Source: Tessaracoccus bendigoensis DSM 12906
Lineage (GTDB): Bacteria > Actinomycetota > Actinomycetes > Propionibacteriales > Propionibacteriaceae
Reading direction: 5' to 3'
DNA length: 64,000 nucleotides
Assembly (NCBI RefSeq): GCF_900141915.1
Contig: NZ_FQZG01000005.1
Span: forward strand, 1 to 64,000
Below, in pieces: positions 51,425-60,126 of this stretch. The position numbers and the translations under genes are program-made. The notes below the pieces were generated by a model that was not told where the DNA came from, ran no database searches, and saw only the letters and a program-made list of their open reading frames with translations. Position 1 is the stretch's first letter, and each line of letters starts with the position of its first letter.

Positions 51425-52201
51425 ATGACAGTGTCTTCCTTGTCCCGCGCGCCCGAGATCTGGCCGGAGGCCCGCACGCTCCGCGTCGGCACCGGAACGG
51501 TGGGGGTCGTGATGAGCCATGGCTTCACCGGCTCCGTCCAGTCAATCGCACCGTGGGCACACGCGTTGGCGGAACCTTCCGCCGACTGGCCGGGTGCGCG
51601 CGTCATCGCGCCGAGGCTCCCCGGCCACGGTACAACGTGGCGGGACCTGTCCCGCACCCGGTGGTGGGACTGGTACGCGGCCGTCGAGGACGCCTACCTC
51701 GAGCTTGCCGATGAGGTCGAGCACCTCTTCGTCGCCGGGTTGTCGATGGGTGGCGCACTGGCGCTCCGGCTCGCCGAGCAGCGGTCAGTTACCGGTGTGC
51801 TTCTGGTGAACCCGGCGATTGCAACCCGCGACAAGCGGGTCGCTCCCGCGAGCCTGATCCACCGCGTGCTGCCTCCGCAGAAGGGCATCTCCTCAGACAT
51901 CGCCCGCGAGGGCGTCGAGGAACTCGGGTATCCACGGTTCTCGGTGACGAGCCTGGCCACGATGACGCAGCTGTGGCGCGACGTGCGGTCATCGCTCAAG
52001 AGCGTGTCTGCCCCGGTCCTGCTGATGTGCTCACGCGAGGACCACGTCGTCGACGACCTGAGTGGCCAACTGATCCGCCGATCGGTCCGCGACGTGCGCA
52101 CGGTCGATCTTGAGCGGAGCTACCACGTGGCGACGTTGGACCACGACGCCGGGTTGATCGCGTCCAAATCGCGCGACTTCGTGAAAGAACTCAGCCAATG
52201 A
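51425..52201 (+). CDS. Alpha/beta-hydrolase, carboxylesterase type
   Basis: The 258-aa cytoplasmic-type hydrolase contains VVMSHGFTGS (oxyanion-hole region, about 28-37), the nucleophile elbow GLSMGG (Ser about 107), Asp in CSREDHVVDD and His in RSYHVATLDHD. These match Est30-like monoacylglycerol lipases and carboxylesterases. The physiological substrate is unknown, but divergence from plsC hints at lipid metabolism. Its end overlaps the convergent NlpC/P60 gene by 11 bases. Confidence 0.88.
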   Translation: MTVSSLSRAPEIWPEARTLRVGTGTVGVVMSHGFTGSVQSIAPWAHALAEPSADWPGARVIAPRLPGHGTTWRDLSRTRWWDWYAAVEDAYLELADEVEHLFVAGLSMGGALALRLAEQRSVTGVLLVNPAIATRDKRVAPASLIHRVLPPQKGISSDIAREGVEELGYPRFSVTSLATMTQLWRDVRSSLKSVSAPVLLMCSREDHVVDDLSGQLIRRSVRDVRTVDLERSYHVATLDHDAGLIASKSRDFVKELSQ

Positions 52202-53297
52202 CGCGGCGTGCGCCGGTGAAGGGCATCGAGTCGAGGCTGGTGACCCGGACCCCGGCGCGGGGGTTGGCGGCGTCGACGATCTTGCCGTTGCCGATGTAGA
52301 GACCGACATGGCTGACAGGGCTGTAGTAGAACACCAGGTCGCCTGGCTGAAGATCCGACTTTGCGACCTTGTAGCCCACGGAGGCGTACTGCTCGCGCGA
52401 GGAACGGGTGATGTTGATCCCCACCTGCCGGTATGCCCAGCTGGTGAGCCCGGAGCAGTCGAAGGTGTTCGGGCCGGAGGTGCCCCACACGTAGCTGCTG
52501 CCGACCTTGCCGAGGGCGGCGTCGACGACCTGCTGCGCGCGGCCTGACCCTGAGGCCGACTGGGACGGCGAGGTCGGTGCGACCTCAGGTGCCGGCGTGG
52601 CCGAACTGGCCACGGACGTGTCCGTTTCAGAACGGCTGGCTTCCTGCGCGGCTGCCGCCTGCTCGGCTGCGGCCTGGGCGGCCGCCTCCCTGGCGATGCG
52701 CTCGGCCTCGATCGCGGCGAGGCGCGCCTGCTCTTCGGCCGAGAGGCGGTCGTAGACGGCCTGAGCCTGCTGCTCCAGCTTGTCGTAGTCCTCCGCAAGC
52801 GCAACCTTCGCTGCGGTGTCCTTGTCGAGTTCTTCCTGCGCCTTCGCAGCATCCTCACGCAAAGTGGTGAGCGCAGCCTGGTCGAGCTGAAGCTGCTGGA
52901 TGCCTGCGTTCGAGCGATCGGCCTCCGCCTGAAGCACACCGAGCCCGCTCAGGAAGCTGCCTGCGTCGCTGCTGGTCAGGAGCTGCGCCGTCAGCGAGAA
53001 CGAGTCGGTCTGTAGCTGCACCGCACCGACGTCGCCGAGCTGGGCTGACAGCTTCGCCACGCGATCCTCCTGCTTGGCGACGTCCTCCCCCAGAGTCTTC
53101 AGCTTCTGCGAGTTCTGGTCGGCGCGGTCGTGCGCCTCGATGATGTCCTGGTCGACGGCGGAGCTTTCCTGGTGGATCCGGTCGAGTTCCTTGCGCGCCT
53201 GCTCGACCGCATCGGGGTCTGCATGGGCGACAACAGCCCCTGCAAAGACCGACGAGATCGCCACTGTGGCGGCGAGAACGATTCGGGCTCGATTCAC
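52191..53297 (-). CDS. Secreted NlpC/P60 peptidoglycan endopeptidase (Rip-like)
   Basis: The 368-aa protein has a signal peptide (VNRARIVLAATVAISSVFAG, with a likely cut after AHA), a long coiled coil (about 28-220), a Ser/Pro/Ala-rich linker and a C-terminal NlpC/P60 domain. The catalytic Cys lies in TFDCSGLTSWAY and His in SHVGLYIG. It likely cleaves D-Glu-DAP bonds in cell-wall peptides to separate daughter cells, with the coiled coil controlling access. The GTG at 53297 with GGAG upstream is chosen because it starts the signal peptide. TAAGAT upstream may be the -10. Confidence 0.92.
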   Translation of the reverse strand: MNRARIVLAATVAISSVFAGAVVAHADPDAVEQARKELDRIHQESSAVDQDIIEAHDRADQNSQKLKTLGEDVAKQEDRVAKLSAQLGDVGAVQLQTDSFSLTAQLLTSSDAGSFLSGLGVLQAEADRSNAGIQQLQLDQAALTTLREDAAKAQEELDKDTAAKVALAEDYDKLEQQAQAVYDRLSAEEQARLAAIEAERIAREAAAQAAAEQAAAAQEASRSETDTSVASSATPAPEVAPTSPSQSASGSGRAQQVVDAALGKVGSSYVWGTSGPNTFDCSGLTSWAYRQVGINITRSSREQYASVGYKVAKSDLQPGDLVFYYSPVSHVGLYIGNGKIVDAANPRAGVRVTSLDSMPFTGARRVIG

Positions 53298-53563
53298 TAC
53301 AACTCCAGGGACGACGGAAATTCCTGAGAGAATCTTATGACGGTTGCCGCCGATTTCCAAGAAGACCCGAGAACCGTGCAGGATCGGATGATCCGCTGCC
53401 CCGACCCCAGGACTCCTGACGGGGTGGGAGCTTCGACGAATGGTCTGAGCGGGAATCCAGCCTTCGGGAGGCAACCCGAGCGCCCGAGGAGCCGCTCGGC
53501 CGTCTACGCGATCCGAATCGACCATTCATGAATTGCCTCAGGTGTCTCGCGGGCGCCCGCGGC
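53298..53563. other. Gene-free stretch upstream of the large repeat array
   Basis: This interval holds the leader and promoter of the NlpC/P60 gene and then about 200 bases without recognisable features. ORFs that cross it on either strand continue into the repeats and show no family similarity. Confidence 0.5.
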
Positions 53564-54520
53564 GGCGCCGGACTGGGTGACCGTAAGGCCTGCCGCTCTC
53601 GTCCATCGAGCTGCCGGGTGGTGCTGTTGGTGGGCGCAGACACCAGCGATTGGTGGCCGATACCAACGGTATCGCTGGACACCAGCCGTATAACGCTGGT
53701 GACGAGCCTTTCCGCAGGTATCGACGTCAGAAGGCTGGTGTCGAGCCCTTCCGCAGGTATCGCGGCGGCGCCGGGCTGGGTGACTGCAAGGCCTGCCCCG
53801 ATCATCCATCGAGCTGCCGGGTGGCGGTGATGGTCGGCGCGGACACCAGCGGTTTGTGGCCGATACCAGCAGTATCGCTGGACACCAGCTGTATACCGCT
53901 GGTAACCAGCCCTTCCATAGGTATCGACGGCGGAACGCTGGTGTCGAACCTTCCACTGGTATCGGCGGCACATCGCTGGTGTCGAGTCTTTCCGTTGGTG
54001 TCGCGGCGGCGCCGGACTGGGTGACTGTGAGGCCTGCCGCTCTCGTCCATCGAGCTGCCGGGTGGCGGTGATGGTCGGCGCGGACACCAGCGGTTTGTGG
54101 CCGATACCAACGGTATCGCTGGACACCAGCTGTATCCCGCTGGTGACGAGCCCTTCCACAGGTATCGACGTCAGAAGGCTGGTGACGGGCCTTTCCGCAG
54201 GTATCTACGTCAGAAGGTTGGTGACGGGCATGCGGCCAGCGACCGGGTGTCACCACGGCGTGTGCCTCGAGACGACGCTGGTGCTGTTGATCGGCGCGGA
54301 CACCAGCGATTTGTGGCCGATACCAGCAGTATCGCTGGACACCAGCCGTATACCGCTGGTGACCAGCCCTTCCACAGGTGTCGACGCCGGAACGCTGGTG
54401 ACGGGCCTTTCCGCAGGTATCGACGTCAGAAGGCTGGTGTCGACGTCAGAAGGCTGGTGTCGACGTCAGAAGGCTGGTCTCGACGGCATATCCCTGGTGA
54501 CGACGGTGGATCGCTGGTGT
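53564..54520. repeat. Mosaic array of about 20-base repeats in four larger modules
   Basis: Short units of 19-21 bases built on GAYACCAGC, or its complement GCTGGTRTC, fill the region. Examples are ACCAGCGATTTGTGGCCGAT (54302) and a run of GGCTGGTGTCGACGTCAGAA units at 54433-54472. The units sit in larger modules: a GGCGCCGGRCTGGGTGAC header at 53564, 53767 and 54008, and a GACACCAGCG block at 53639, 53842, 54083 and 54299, so module lengths vary (203, 241 and 216 bases). Units face both ways and include dyads such as GATACC-AAC-GGTATC. No gene is supported here. Confidence 0.85.
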
Positions 54521-54581
54521 CGAGCCTTCCCTCTGGCGTCGTGGCGGCGCTGGACTCCTCGTCGAGGGAGCGCCGACGCCG

Positions 54582-54776
54582 TCATCCCGTCCGTTCGGCC
54601 GGCACCTCCAGCCTGAGCGGCGGGAGCAGGCCCGCGTCGGAGAGAACCTCCAGCGCCCGCACCTCGGGTTCCACCAGTTCGATGCTCGGTGGCCCGAGCA
54701 GGACCGAGACGACGCAATCGGCGCAGGCCGGGCCCTTCGCCCGGCAGGTGCGGCAGTCCACATGTAGCGATGTCAT
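54582..54776 (-). CDS. Small Cys-rich conserved actinobacterial protein
   Basis: The 64-aa product begins MTSLHVDCRTCRAKGPACADC and continues VVSVLLGPPSIELVEPEVRA. The CxxC...CxxC spacing (four Cys at about 8, 11, 18 and 21) suggests metal binding, perhaps zinc or iron-sulfur. Small proteins of this shape recur in actinobacteria next to the DEDDh/GIY-YIG gene that diverges from it here, but their function is unknown. The ribosome binding signal is weak. The ATG at 54776 is chosen because the longer frame upstream overlaps the divergent gene. Confidence 0.68.
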   Translation of the reverse strand: MTSLHVDCRTCRAKGPACADCVVSVLLGPPSIELVEPEVRALEVLSDAGLLPPLRLEVPAERTG

Positions 54777-54840
54777 GGGATGCAGTCTCGTCGAGCCCTC
54801 TGACACATTCCCCGCACGGGGTCCTGTCTGAGGCGTGGCG

Positions 54841-54846
54841 TAGCGT
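54841..54846 (+). promoter_or_regulatory. -10 hexamer of the DEDDh/GIY-YIG gene, leaderless type
   Basis: TAGCGT ends seven bases before the ATG at 54854. Confidence 0.55.
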
Positions 54847-54853
54847 GCCTGCC

Positions 54854-56581
54854 ATGTCGAACACCACCGCCGCACAGCCGAGTTTCGAAGATCTTGGCAG
54901 GCCACTGACGGATGTCACCTTCGTGGTTGTCGACCTCGAAACGACCGGCGGCGGGTCCGACTCCGAGATCACGGAGATCGGCGCCGTGAAAGTGCAGGGC
55001 GGCCGGGTCCTCGGCGAGTTCCAGACCCTGGTGCGTCCCGGTTCGCCCATCCCGGCGATGATCCAGGTACTCACCGGCATCACGAATCAGATGGTCGCCA
55101 CATCGCCGACTATCGACTCGGTGCTGCCTGCTTTTGCGGAGTTCGCGGCCGGATCGGTGTTGGTGGCACACAACGCCCGCTTCGATGCCGGGTTCCTCAA
55201 GCGTGGTTTCGAGCAGATCGGCCTGACCTGGCCGGGGCCAACCGTCGTCGACACGGTCGCACTGGCCCGATGCGCATTGCTGCGCGATGAGGTTCCCAAC
55301 TGCAAACTTGGCACGCTCGCCCGCTACTTTCGGGCCACCACCGAGCCGAACCACCGTGCCCTTAGCGATGCGCGCGCCACGGTCGATGTCCTGCACGCCC
55401 TGCTGGAACGCGTCGGCAACCTGGGTGTGGGCACGTTGGAGGATCTGACGGAGTTCACGCTGCAGGTCTCCCCCGACCGGCGCGCGAAACGCGCGTGGGC
55501 ACAAGACGCCCCCGGGTCGGCGGGTGTGTACTACTTCGTGTCCGACTCCGAGGGCCCAGACGGGCCGCAGCGGGAAGTGCTCTACGTGGGCAAGTCGAAC
55601 AACCTCAGACGCAGGCTCCGTTCATATTTCTCGGCTTCTGAGAAGCGCAGCCGCATCCACGAAATGGTGCGCGTCGCGACAGGGGTCGAGTTCGTCGAGT
55701 GCGCCACAGACCTGGAAGCCGAGGTCCGTGAGCTGCGGATGATCGAATCCCTGGCCCCGCGCTACAACCGGAGGTCGAAGAACCAGCGGAAGCTGTGGTG
55801 GCTCAAACTCACCGACGAGCCGTTTCCTCGGTTGTCCGTGGTGTCCCGGCTGGGCAGCTCCACCCGGTTCTTCGGCCCGTTTCACAGCCGCGGCGCCGCC
55901 GAAGAGGCGGCGCTGACAATCTATGACGCCTACCGACTGCGTCGTTGCTCTACCAGGTTGTCCGCTCGAAGGCCGAGCCCCTCATGCGCACTCGGCGAGA
56001 TGGGACGATGCCTGGCCCCCTGCGAATTGGGCGCTGGAGCCGAGGGCTACGGGGCTGCGGCGGCGGCTCTGACAGAGGGGTGGGACGGCGATGTGAGACC
56101 CGTGCTGCGCAGCGCCCAGGGGAGGATGCGGAAACTCATCGGAGCGCAGCGCTACGAGGAGGCAGGAGAACTGTCCGAGAGGTTGGGCACCTACTACCGC
56201 ACCTCTCTACGATTCCACCGGATCAGGTCCCTGGCCAGGTGCCCCCAACTGGTCGCGGCTGCCCCGTCGGCACGAGGCTGGGAGATCCACGTGATCCGCT
56301 ACGGGCGGCTGGCCGCTTCCACGGCCGCACCTGGCAATTCGGCGCGCACCGCGTCGGAGGCTGCGGTGGCCGCCGCCGAAACCGTGCTGGAGCCGGGCAA
56401 CGGGTTGCCCGCGGCCAGCATCGAGGAGGCCGAACGGGTCGCGGCCTGGCTCGAGCTTCCGGGCGTGCGACTCATCGACACCGACGGCGACTGGGCCTGG
56501 CCGGTGCACTCTGGGGTTCCCGAAGGTTCGTTCCCGAGGGAGTTGTTAGGGCCCCGTCCACTCACGCACGAGACCTCCTGA
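54854..56581 (+). CDS. DEDDh exonuclease fused to GIY-YIG (UvrC-like) nuclease
   Basis: The 575-aa protein joins two nuclease domains. The N-terminal DnaQ-like exonuclease (about 20-185) has FVVVDLETTGGG, VAHNARFDAGFL and HRALSDARATVD, which supply the DEDDh residues. The middle has a UvrC/Cho-like GIY-YIG domain (about 215-300: GVYYFVSD, VLYVGKSNNLRRRLRSYF, then LEAEVRELRMIESLAPRYN). The rest resembles the C-terminal part of such proteins, with CALGEMGRCLAPC. The arrangement matches M. tuberculosis Rv2191. It likely acts in DNA repair, but no substrate is established from sequence. Confidence 0.9.
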   Translation: MSNTTAAQPSFEDLGRPLTDVTFVVVDLETTGGGSDSEITEIGAVKVQGGRVLGEFQTLVRPGSPIPAMIQVLTGITNQMVATSPTIDSVLPAFAEFAAGSVLVAHNARFDAGFLKRGFEQIGLTWPGPTVVDTVALARCALLRDEVPNCKLGTLARYFRATTEPNHRALSDARATVDVLHALLERVGNLGVGTLEDLTEFTLQVSPDRRAKRAWAQDAPGSAGVYYFVSDSEGPDGPQREVLYVGKSNNLRRRLRSYFSASEKRSRIHEMVRVATGVEFVECATDLEAEVRELRMIESLAPRYNRRSKNQRKLWWLKLTDEPFPRLSVVSRLGSSTRFFGPFHSRGAAEEAALTIYDAYRLRRCSTRLSARRPSPSCALGEMGRCLAPCELGAGAEGYGAAAAALTEGWDGDVRPVLRSAQGRMRKLIGAQRYEEAGELSERLGTYYRTSLRFHRIRSLARCPQLVAAAPSARGWEIHVIRYGRLAASTAAPGNSARTASEAAVAAAETVLEPGNGLPAASIEEAERVAAWLELPGVRLIDTDGDWAWPVHSGVPEGSFPRELLGPRPLTHETS

Positions 56582-56587
56582 ACCGCG

Positions 56588-56621
56588 GGAGCCGCCAACC
56601 CGTCTCCGGATAGGCGGCTCC
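56588..56621. terminator. Hairpin terminator between convergent nuclease and cyclophilin genes
   Basis: GGAGCCGCC (56588-56596) pairs with GGCGGCTCC (56613-56621) around a 16-base loop, seven bases after the nuclease stop and 16 bases before the cyclophilin stop on the other strand. No long U-tract is present. Confidence 0.65.
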
Positions 56622-56636
56622 TCAGCCACGGGGCGA

Positions 56637-57146
56637 TCAGGCCAGTGTCACCGAATCGATGACCACCGCGTCGACCGGACGGTCGCGCCGATCGGTGGGC
56701 GTGGCGGCGATTGCATCGACCACCTTCTGGCTCGCGGGGTCTACCACCTCACCGAAGATGGTGTGGCGGCGGTTCAGGTGCGGCGTGGGGCCGACGGTGA
56801 TGAAGAACTGGGATCCGTTGGTCGCCGGTCCACGGTTGGCCATCGCGAGGAGGTACGGCCGGTTGAAGGAGAGCTCCGGATGGAACTCATCGGCGAAGGT
56901 GTAGCCCGGTTCCCCGGTGCCGTCGCCCAACCGGTCACCACCCTGGATCATGAACCCGGAGATGACGCGGTGAAACGCGACGCCGTCATAGAAGTTGCCG
57001 GTCGTCTTCTCGCCGGTGACGGGGTCGCGGTACTCCTTGGTGCCGCCGGCGAGGCCGACGAAGTTCTCGACGGTCTTCGGCGCCTGATCCTCGAACAGTT
57101 CGATGACGATGTCGCCGCGGTTGGTGTGCAGTGTCGCAGTGCTCAC
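56637..57146 (-). CDS. ppiA: Peptidyl-prolyl cis-trans isomerase, cyclophilin type
   Basis: The 169-aa cytoplasmic cyclophilin lacks a signal peptide. It contains [20 protein letters not shown] (9-28), [14 protein letters not shown] (catalytic Arg about 56), [15 protein letters not shown] and HTIFGEVV. It speeds prolyl bond isomerisation in protein folding. The GTG at 57146 has AAGGA upstream, and a TAGATA hexamer precedes that. It corresponds to the small cyclophilins next to sunset-domain genes in related bacteria. Confidence 0.94.
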   Translation of the reverse strand: MSTATLHTNRGDIVIELFEDQAPKTVENFVGLAGGTKEYRDPVTGEKTTGNFYDGVAFHRVISGFMIQGGDRLGDGTGEPGYTFADEFHPELSFNRPYLLAMANRGPATNGSQFFITVGPTPHLNRRHTIFGEVVDPASQKVVDAIAATPTDRRDRPVDAVVIDSVTLA

Positions 57147-57339
57147 GGATGTCCTTATCTAGCGTTGGGGAACCCTTCCTTGCAACCAGTGTGGCAGATG
57201 GATCTCAGGGGCAGCGGCCCCACCAGGGTCGCTACCGGCCGCCAATCGGCCCGTTTTCGCCTTCGCCACTTGATGGAACCCGACAAACCGGTAGCGTTGA
57301 AAGTGCTCGATTACGAGCCACAACCTACGGGAGGAACTT

Positions 57340-58185
57340 GTGAAGAAGTCACAAGAGCTGACGAAGGCCGCCGCGGAGACCGTCTCCGCCGCCGCCGAGT
57401 ACTCAACGGCCGCACTCAAAGAAGGCCTGGACAGGGCCCAGGACCTGCTGGCGGAGGCCCAGAAGCAGGCCGCCCCCATGCTTCACGACGCCAAGGTCCG
57501 CACGGCCGACCTGGCCTCGAGGAAGCTGGACGATTTCGAGCCGCACATCAAGGAGACATTCGAGAAGGTCTCCCCTGCAGTCGACGCCGCGATGGACAAG
57601 GTCACCGATGACCTGCTCCCCAAGCTGCAGGACGCCCTCCACACCGCGGCCGGGCACGTCGTGGCGGAGGTGGAGGAGCCGAAGAAGAAGAGCAAGCTTC
57701 GTAAGGTGGGCAAGTTCCTCGCGATCAGCGCCCTCGTCGCAGGGGCGGTCGCCGCGGTGCGTCACTTCCTCGCTCCCAAGGACGACGGCTGGACCGCCCA
57801 TGAGCCTTCCAAGGCATATGTCAACAACAACGACACCTTCTCCAACGCCGCCAAGTTCGCATCGGACATGGATGCGGCCACCGATGACGACGGCAACGAC
57901 GAGGTGATCGTCTCGGCGGAAGAGGTTGACGATCAGGTCGACATGACGTCGGAGGGTGCGCCTGCGCCCCACGTGACCTACGTCACCGAATCGGATGCCT
58001 CCGGCTACGGTGAGGGGTCATACGTGGGCACCGAACCGCCGGAGGGCTATTCCATCAAGGGCAACGAGCGTTCCAAGAAGTACCACCTGCCCGGCACCGG
58101 TGGTTATGAGCGAACGATCGCCGAGGTGTGGTTCACGTCGGAAGAGGCTGCTGAGGCCGCCGGTTTCACCAAGGCTCAGCGTTAA
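57340..58185 (+). CDS. Membrane protein with C-terminal sunset domain
   Basis: The 281-aa protein has an Ala/Lys-rich amphipathic helix region (1-105, with [20 protein letters not shown]), a basic patch KKKSKLRK, one transmembrane helix (about 126-144), an acidic linker and the C-terminal motif [20 protein letters not shown] with [17 protein letters not shown]. That motif is the sunset domain, seen in actinobacterial surface and nuclease proteins. The function is unknown. GGAGG precedes the GTG start; TAGCGT (57291) is a candidate -10. Confidence 0.8.
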   Translation: MKKSQELTKAAAETVSAAAEYSTAALKEGLDRAQDLLAEAQKQAAPMLHDAKVRTADLASRKLDDFEPHIKETFEKVSPAVDAAMDKVTDDLLPKLQDALHTAAGHVVAEVEEPKKKSKLRKVGKFLAISALVAGAVAAVRHFLAPKDDGWTAHEPSKAYVNNNDTFSNAAKFASDMDAATDDDGNDEVIVSAEEVDDQVDMTSEGAPAPHVTYVTESDASGYGEGSYVGTEPPEGYSIKGNERSKKYHLPGTGGYERTIAEVWFTSEEAAEAAGFTKAQR

Positions 58186-58197
58186 GGAACCACTTCC

Positions 58198-59400
58198 CTA
58201 ACCGAGTTCCCTTTGGAGGTCACCGGCCCATGTCCCTGGGCCGGTGACCTCCACCGATTCCAGCCCCTGCCAGGCTGCCGCCTCATACAGCAGCGGCGCC
58301 ACCCGGCGGGCCAGGGCGCCGCGTCGCGCCACCGCATCAGGTTCGATGTGGGCGTGCTGGACCCGCAGCACCCCAGCGGCGCGGTCGCTCTTGAGATCGA
58401 CGCGCCCGACGATGCGATCGTCGACGAGGACCGGCATCACGTAGTAGCCGTGGACCCGCTGCGCAGCGGGCGTGTAGATCGAGATCCGGTAGCGGAACCC
58501 GAAGAGGCGTTCGGCCCGGGGCCGGTGCCAGACGAGCGGGTCGAATGGCGACAACAGTGCCGCGGCCTCGACCGCCCTCGGTATGCGGGTGCCGACAGCC
58601 AGGAAAGCGGGCCTGTCCCAACCGTCGACGACGACCGGTTCCAGCTCTCCGTTTGCAACCAACCGGTCGACGGCCGCCTTGGCGGTGGCCATCCTGAGCC
58701 GCGGGTAGTCGGCCAGGTCGTCCAACGTCGCCACACCGTAGGTGGCAGCGGCTCTGCGGACCAATTCCAGGACCGCGTCGTCACGGGGCATGGACGTCCG
58801 CGCCTCCGGGGGCAGGACGTCGTCTGCCACGGCCAGTCGGCGTTCGAAGCGCCTGCGCCCGACGACGACAAGTTCGCCCCGCCGGAACAGCCAAGTCGCC
58901 GCCCAGTGGACATCGTTCCTGTTCCACCAGCCACCTCCCGTTGACACGTTCTGCGGATGCTCGAGTTCACGCACACACAACGGCCCGCGCTCAGCAAACT
59001 CACCCAGCACATCCGCGATCAGCGCGGCGTGCTCGGCACCCCAGGCCACGAACCCCGGCCTCATCGGCTGCTCACGATGCCACGCCCACAGCGGCCAGTC
59101 CGACACCGGTAGCACCGCGGCCTCATGGGCCACGTACTCGGTGTAGGCACCGAGCCCGGCGCCGTGGTCGTGCCTCAGGAGCCGGTCCAGTTCGGCGCGG
59201 TCGTAGGGCCCGATCCTCGCCAGGAGGGGCAGGTAGTGGCTTCGCTCGAAGACGTTGACCGAGTCGAGTTGCAGCACCCCCATCCTGGAGATGGTCCGGC
59301 GAAGCGCCGCCGCACCCGGCCGGGCTGGGCGCGCCCGGCCCAGCCCCTGAGCCGTGACGGCCACCCGCCTGGCCTGTTCAAGGCTGAGTCGTCGTGGCAT
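58198..59400 (-). CDS. Winged-helix YcaQ/AlkX-like DNA glycosylase family protein
   Basis: The 400-aa protein belongs to the HTH_42 family. It starts MPRRLSLEQARRVAVTAQGL and has the family signature VLQLDSVNVFERSHYLPLLARIG (about 38-60) and a C-terminal part with HAHIEPDAV and AAALLYEAAAWQGLE-like helices. E. coli YcaQ (AlkX) and Streptomyces AlkZ unhook DNA crosslinks; catalytic motifs vary, and I cannot place this protein in an active subgroup. TATTGT seven bases before the ATG indicates leaderless expression. Its last codons lie in a perfect 16-base-pair hairpin. Confidence 0.82.
   Translation of the reverse strand: MPRRLSLEQARRVAVTAQGLGRARPARPGAAALRRTISRMGVLQLDSVNVFERSHYLPLLARIGPYDRAELDRLLRHDHGAGLGAYTEYVAHEAAVLPVSDWPLWAWHREQPMRPGFVAWGAEHAALIADVLGEFAERGPLCVRELEHPQNVSTGGGWWNRNDVHWAATWLFRRGELVVVGRRRFERRLAVADDVLPPEARTSMPRDDAVLELVRRAAATYGVATLDDLADYPRLRMATAKAAVDRLVANGELEPVVVDGWDRPAFLAVGTRIPRAVEAAALLSPFDPLVWHRPRAERLFGFRYRISIYTPAAQRVHGYYVMPVLVDDRIVGRVDLKSDRAAGVLRVQHAHIEPDAVARRGALARRVAPLLYEAAAWQGLESVEVTGPGTWAGDLQRELG
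58215..58252. terminator. Perfect 16-base-pair hairpin inside the end of the YcaQ-like gene
   Basis: GGAGGTCACCGGCCCA (58215-58230) pairs perfectly with TGGGCCGGTGACCTCC (58237-58252) around TGTCCC. On the minus strand it encodes part of the C-terminus (EVTGPGTWAGDLQ) and stands 17 bases before the stop. It lies 30 bases past the stop of the convergent sunset gene and may end both transcripts. No U-tract follows. Confidence 0.7.
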
Positions 59401-59407
59401 GGGCCCA

Positions 59408-59413
59408 ACAATA
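59408..59413 (-). promoter_or_regulatory. -10 hexamer of the YcaQ-like gene, leaderless type
   Basis: TATTGT on the minus strand ends seven bases before the ATG at 59400. Confidence 0.6.
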
Positions 59414-59466
59414 GGCAGGTTGTCCACAGATCCGGGCAGGTGCACGCAGTCGCTCGCGGGGCCAAC

Positions 59467-59472
59467 TACTCT
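59467..59472 (+). promoter_or_regulatory. -10 hexamer of the prepilin peptidase gene, leaderless type
   Basis: TACTCT ends six bases before the ATG at 59479. Confidence 0.55.
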
Positions 59473-59478
59473 CTGCGC

Positions 59479-60126
59479 ATGGTGACAGTCGTCCCGATCG
59501 CGTTGGCGGTCGCCTCCGCGCTGACCTGGCTCCTGGTGGTACCCGGGATCCGGATCGACGACGACGAGGCGCCCGATCTCAGCCGACTGGTGTCGTGGCG
59601 CTCGACGGTAGTGGTCGGCGCTGCAACGCTGCTCATGGCACAGGTGCTACGGGCAACACCCGTCGACCACTGGTGGCTCTGGGCGCCCTACCTCTGGTTG
59701 GGCGTGCCGCTCGTGGCCGTCGACCTGTGCACCACCTTCCTTCCGGCCCGACTCAACCACCTGACGCTCGGCGCCATGGCCGTGGCAGCGATCCCGATGA
59801 CGCTCACGCAGCCGCGCCTCGGATTGTGGGCTGTGATCGGCGCAGCCGCGGTGTATGGGGTCTTCTACCTGGTCTGGAGGCTGGGGCTGGGGATCGGTTT
59901 CGGCGACGTCCGGTTGGCCGCCCTGATCGGGGCCGTATCGGGGCCGTCAGGCGCGCAAGGGGTCGCTGTTGCGGTCTTTGCAGGTACCGCTCTCGGGGCC
60001 GTCCATGCGCTCGCCCACCACGTCTGGGCATGCCGGGACGCGCGTCGCCCACGACACTTCGCATACGGCCCCGCGCTGTACGCAGGGCCCGTCCTCGCCG
60101 TCGGGTTGGGCGCTATCGCCGGGTAG
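59479..60126 (+). CDS. A24-family prepilin peptidase (short form)
   Basis: The 215-aa polytopic protein has about six membrane helices. The first catalytic Asp lies in LVAVDLCTTFLPARLNHLT and the second in the GFGDVRLAALIG (GxGD) motif (about residue 143). It lacks the N-terminal methylation domain with CxxC pairs, so it is a short TadV-like or archaeal-like form. It would remove leader peptides from type IV pilin-like or Tad proteins, but no pilus genes are in the window. It overlaps the end of trpD by 14 bases. Confidence 0.85.
   Translation: MVTVVPIALAVASALTWLLVVPGIRIDDDEAPDLSRLVSWRSTVVVGAATLLMAQVLRATPVDHWWLWAPYLWLGVPLVAVDLCTTFLPARLNHLTLGAMAVAAIPMTLTQPRLGLWAVIGAAAVYGVFYLVWRLGLGIGFGDVRLAALIGAVSGPSGAQGVAVAVFAGTALGAVHALAHHVWACRDARRPRHFAYGPALYAGPVLAVGLGAIAG

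Noticed and set aside
53564-54520. CRISPR array.
   Set aside because: The conserved part is only about 10 bases, units occur in both orientations without fixed repeat-spacer alternation, and no cas genes are in the window.
53335-54831. Long open frames crossing the repeat array on both strands (for example 53335-54159 minus and 54097-54831 plus).
   Set aside because: The 19-21-base units are not a multiple of three, the frames show no protein family and have no ribosome binding site, and frames are open on both strands, as expected for stop-poor repeats in GC-rich DNA.
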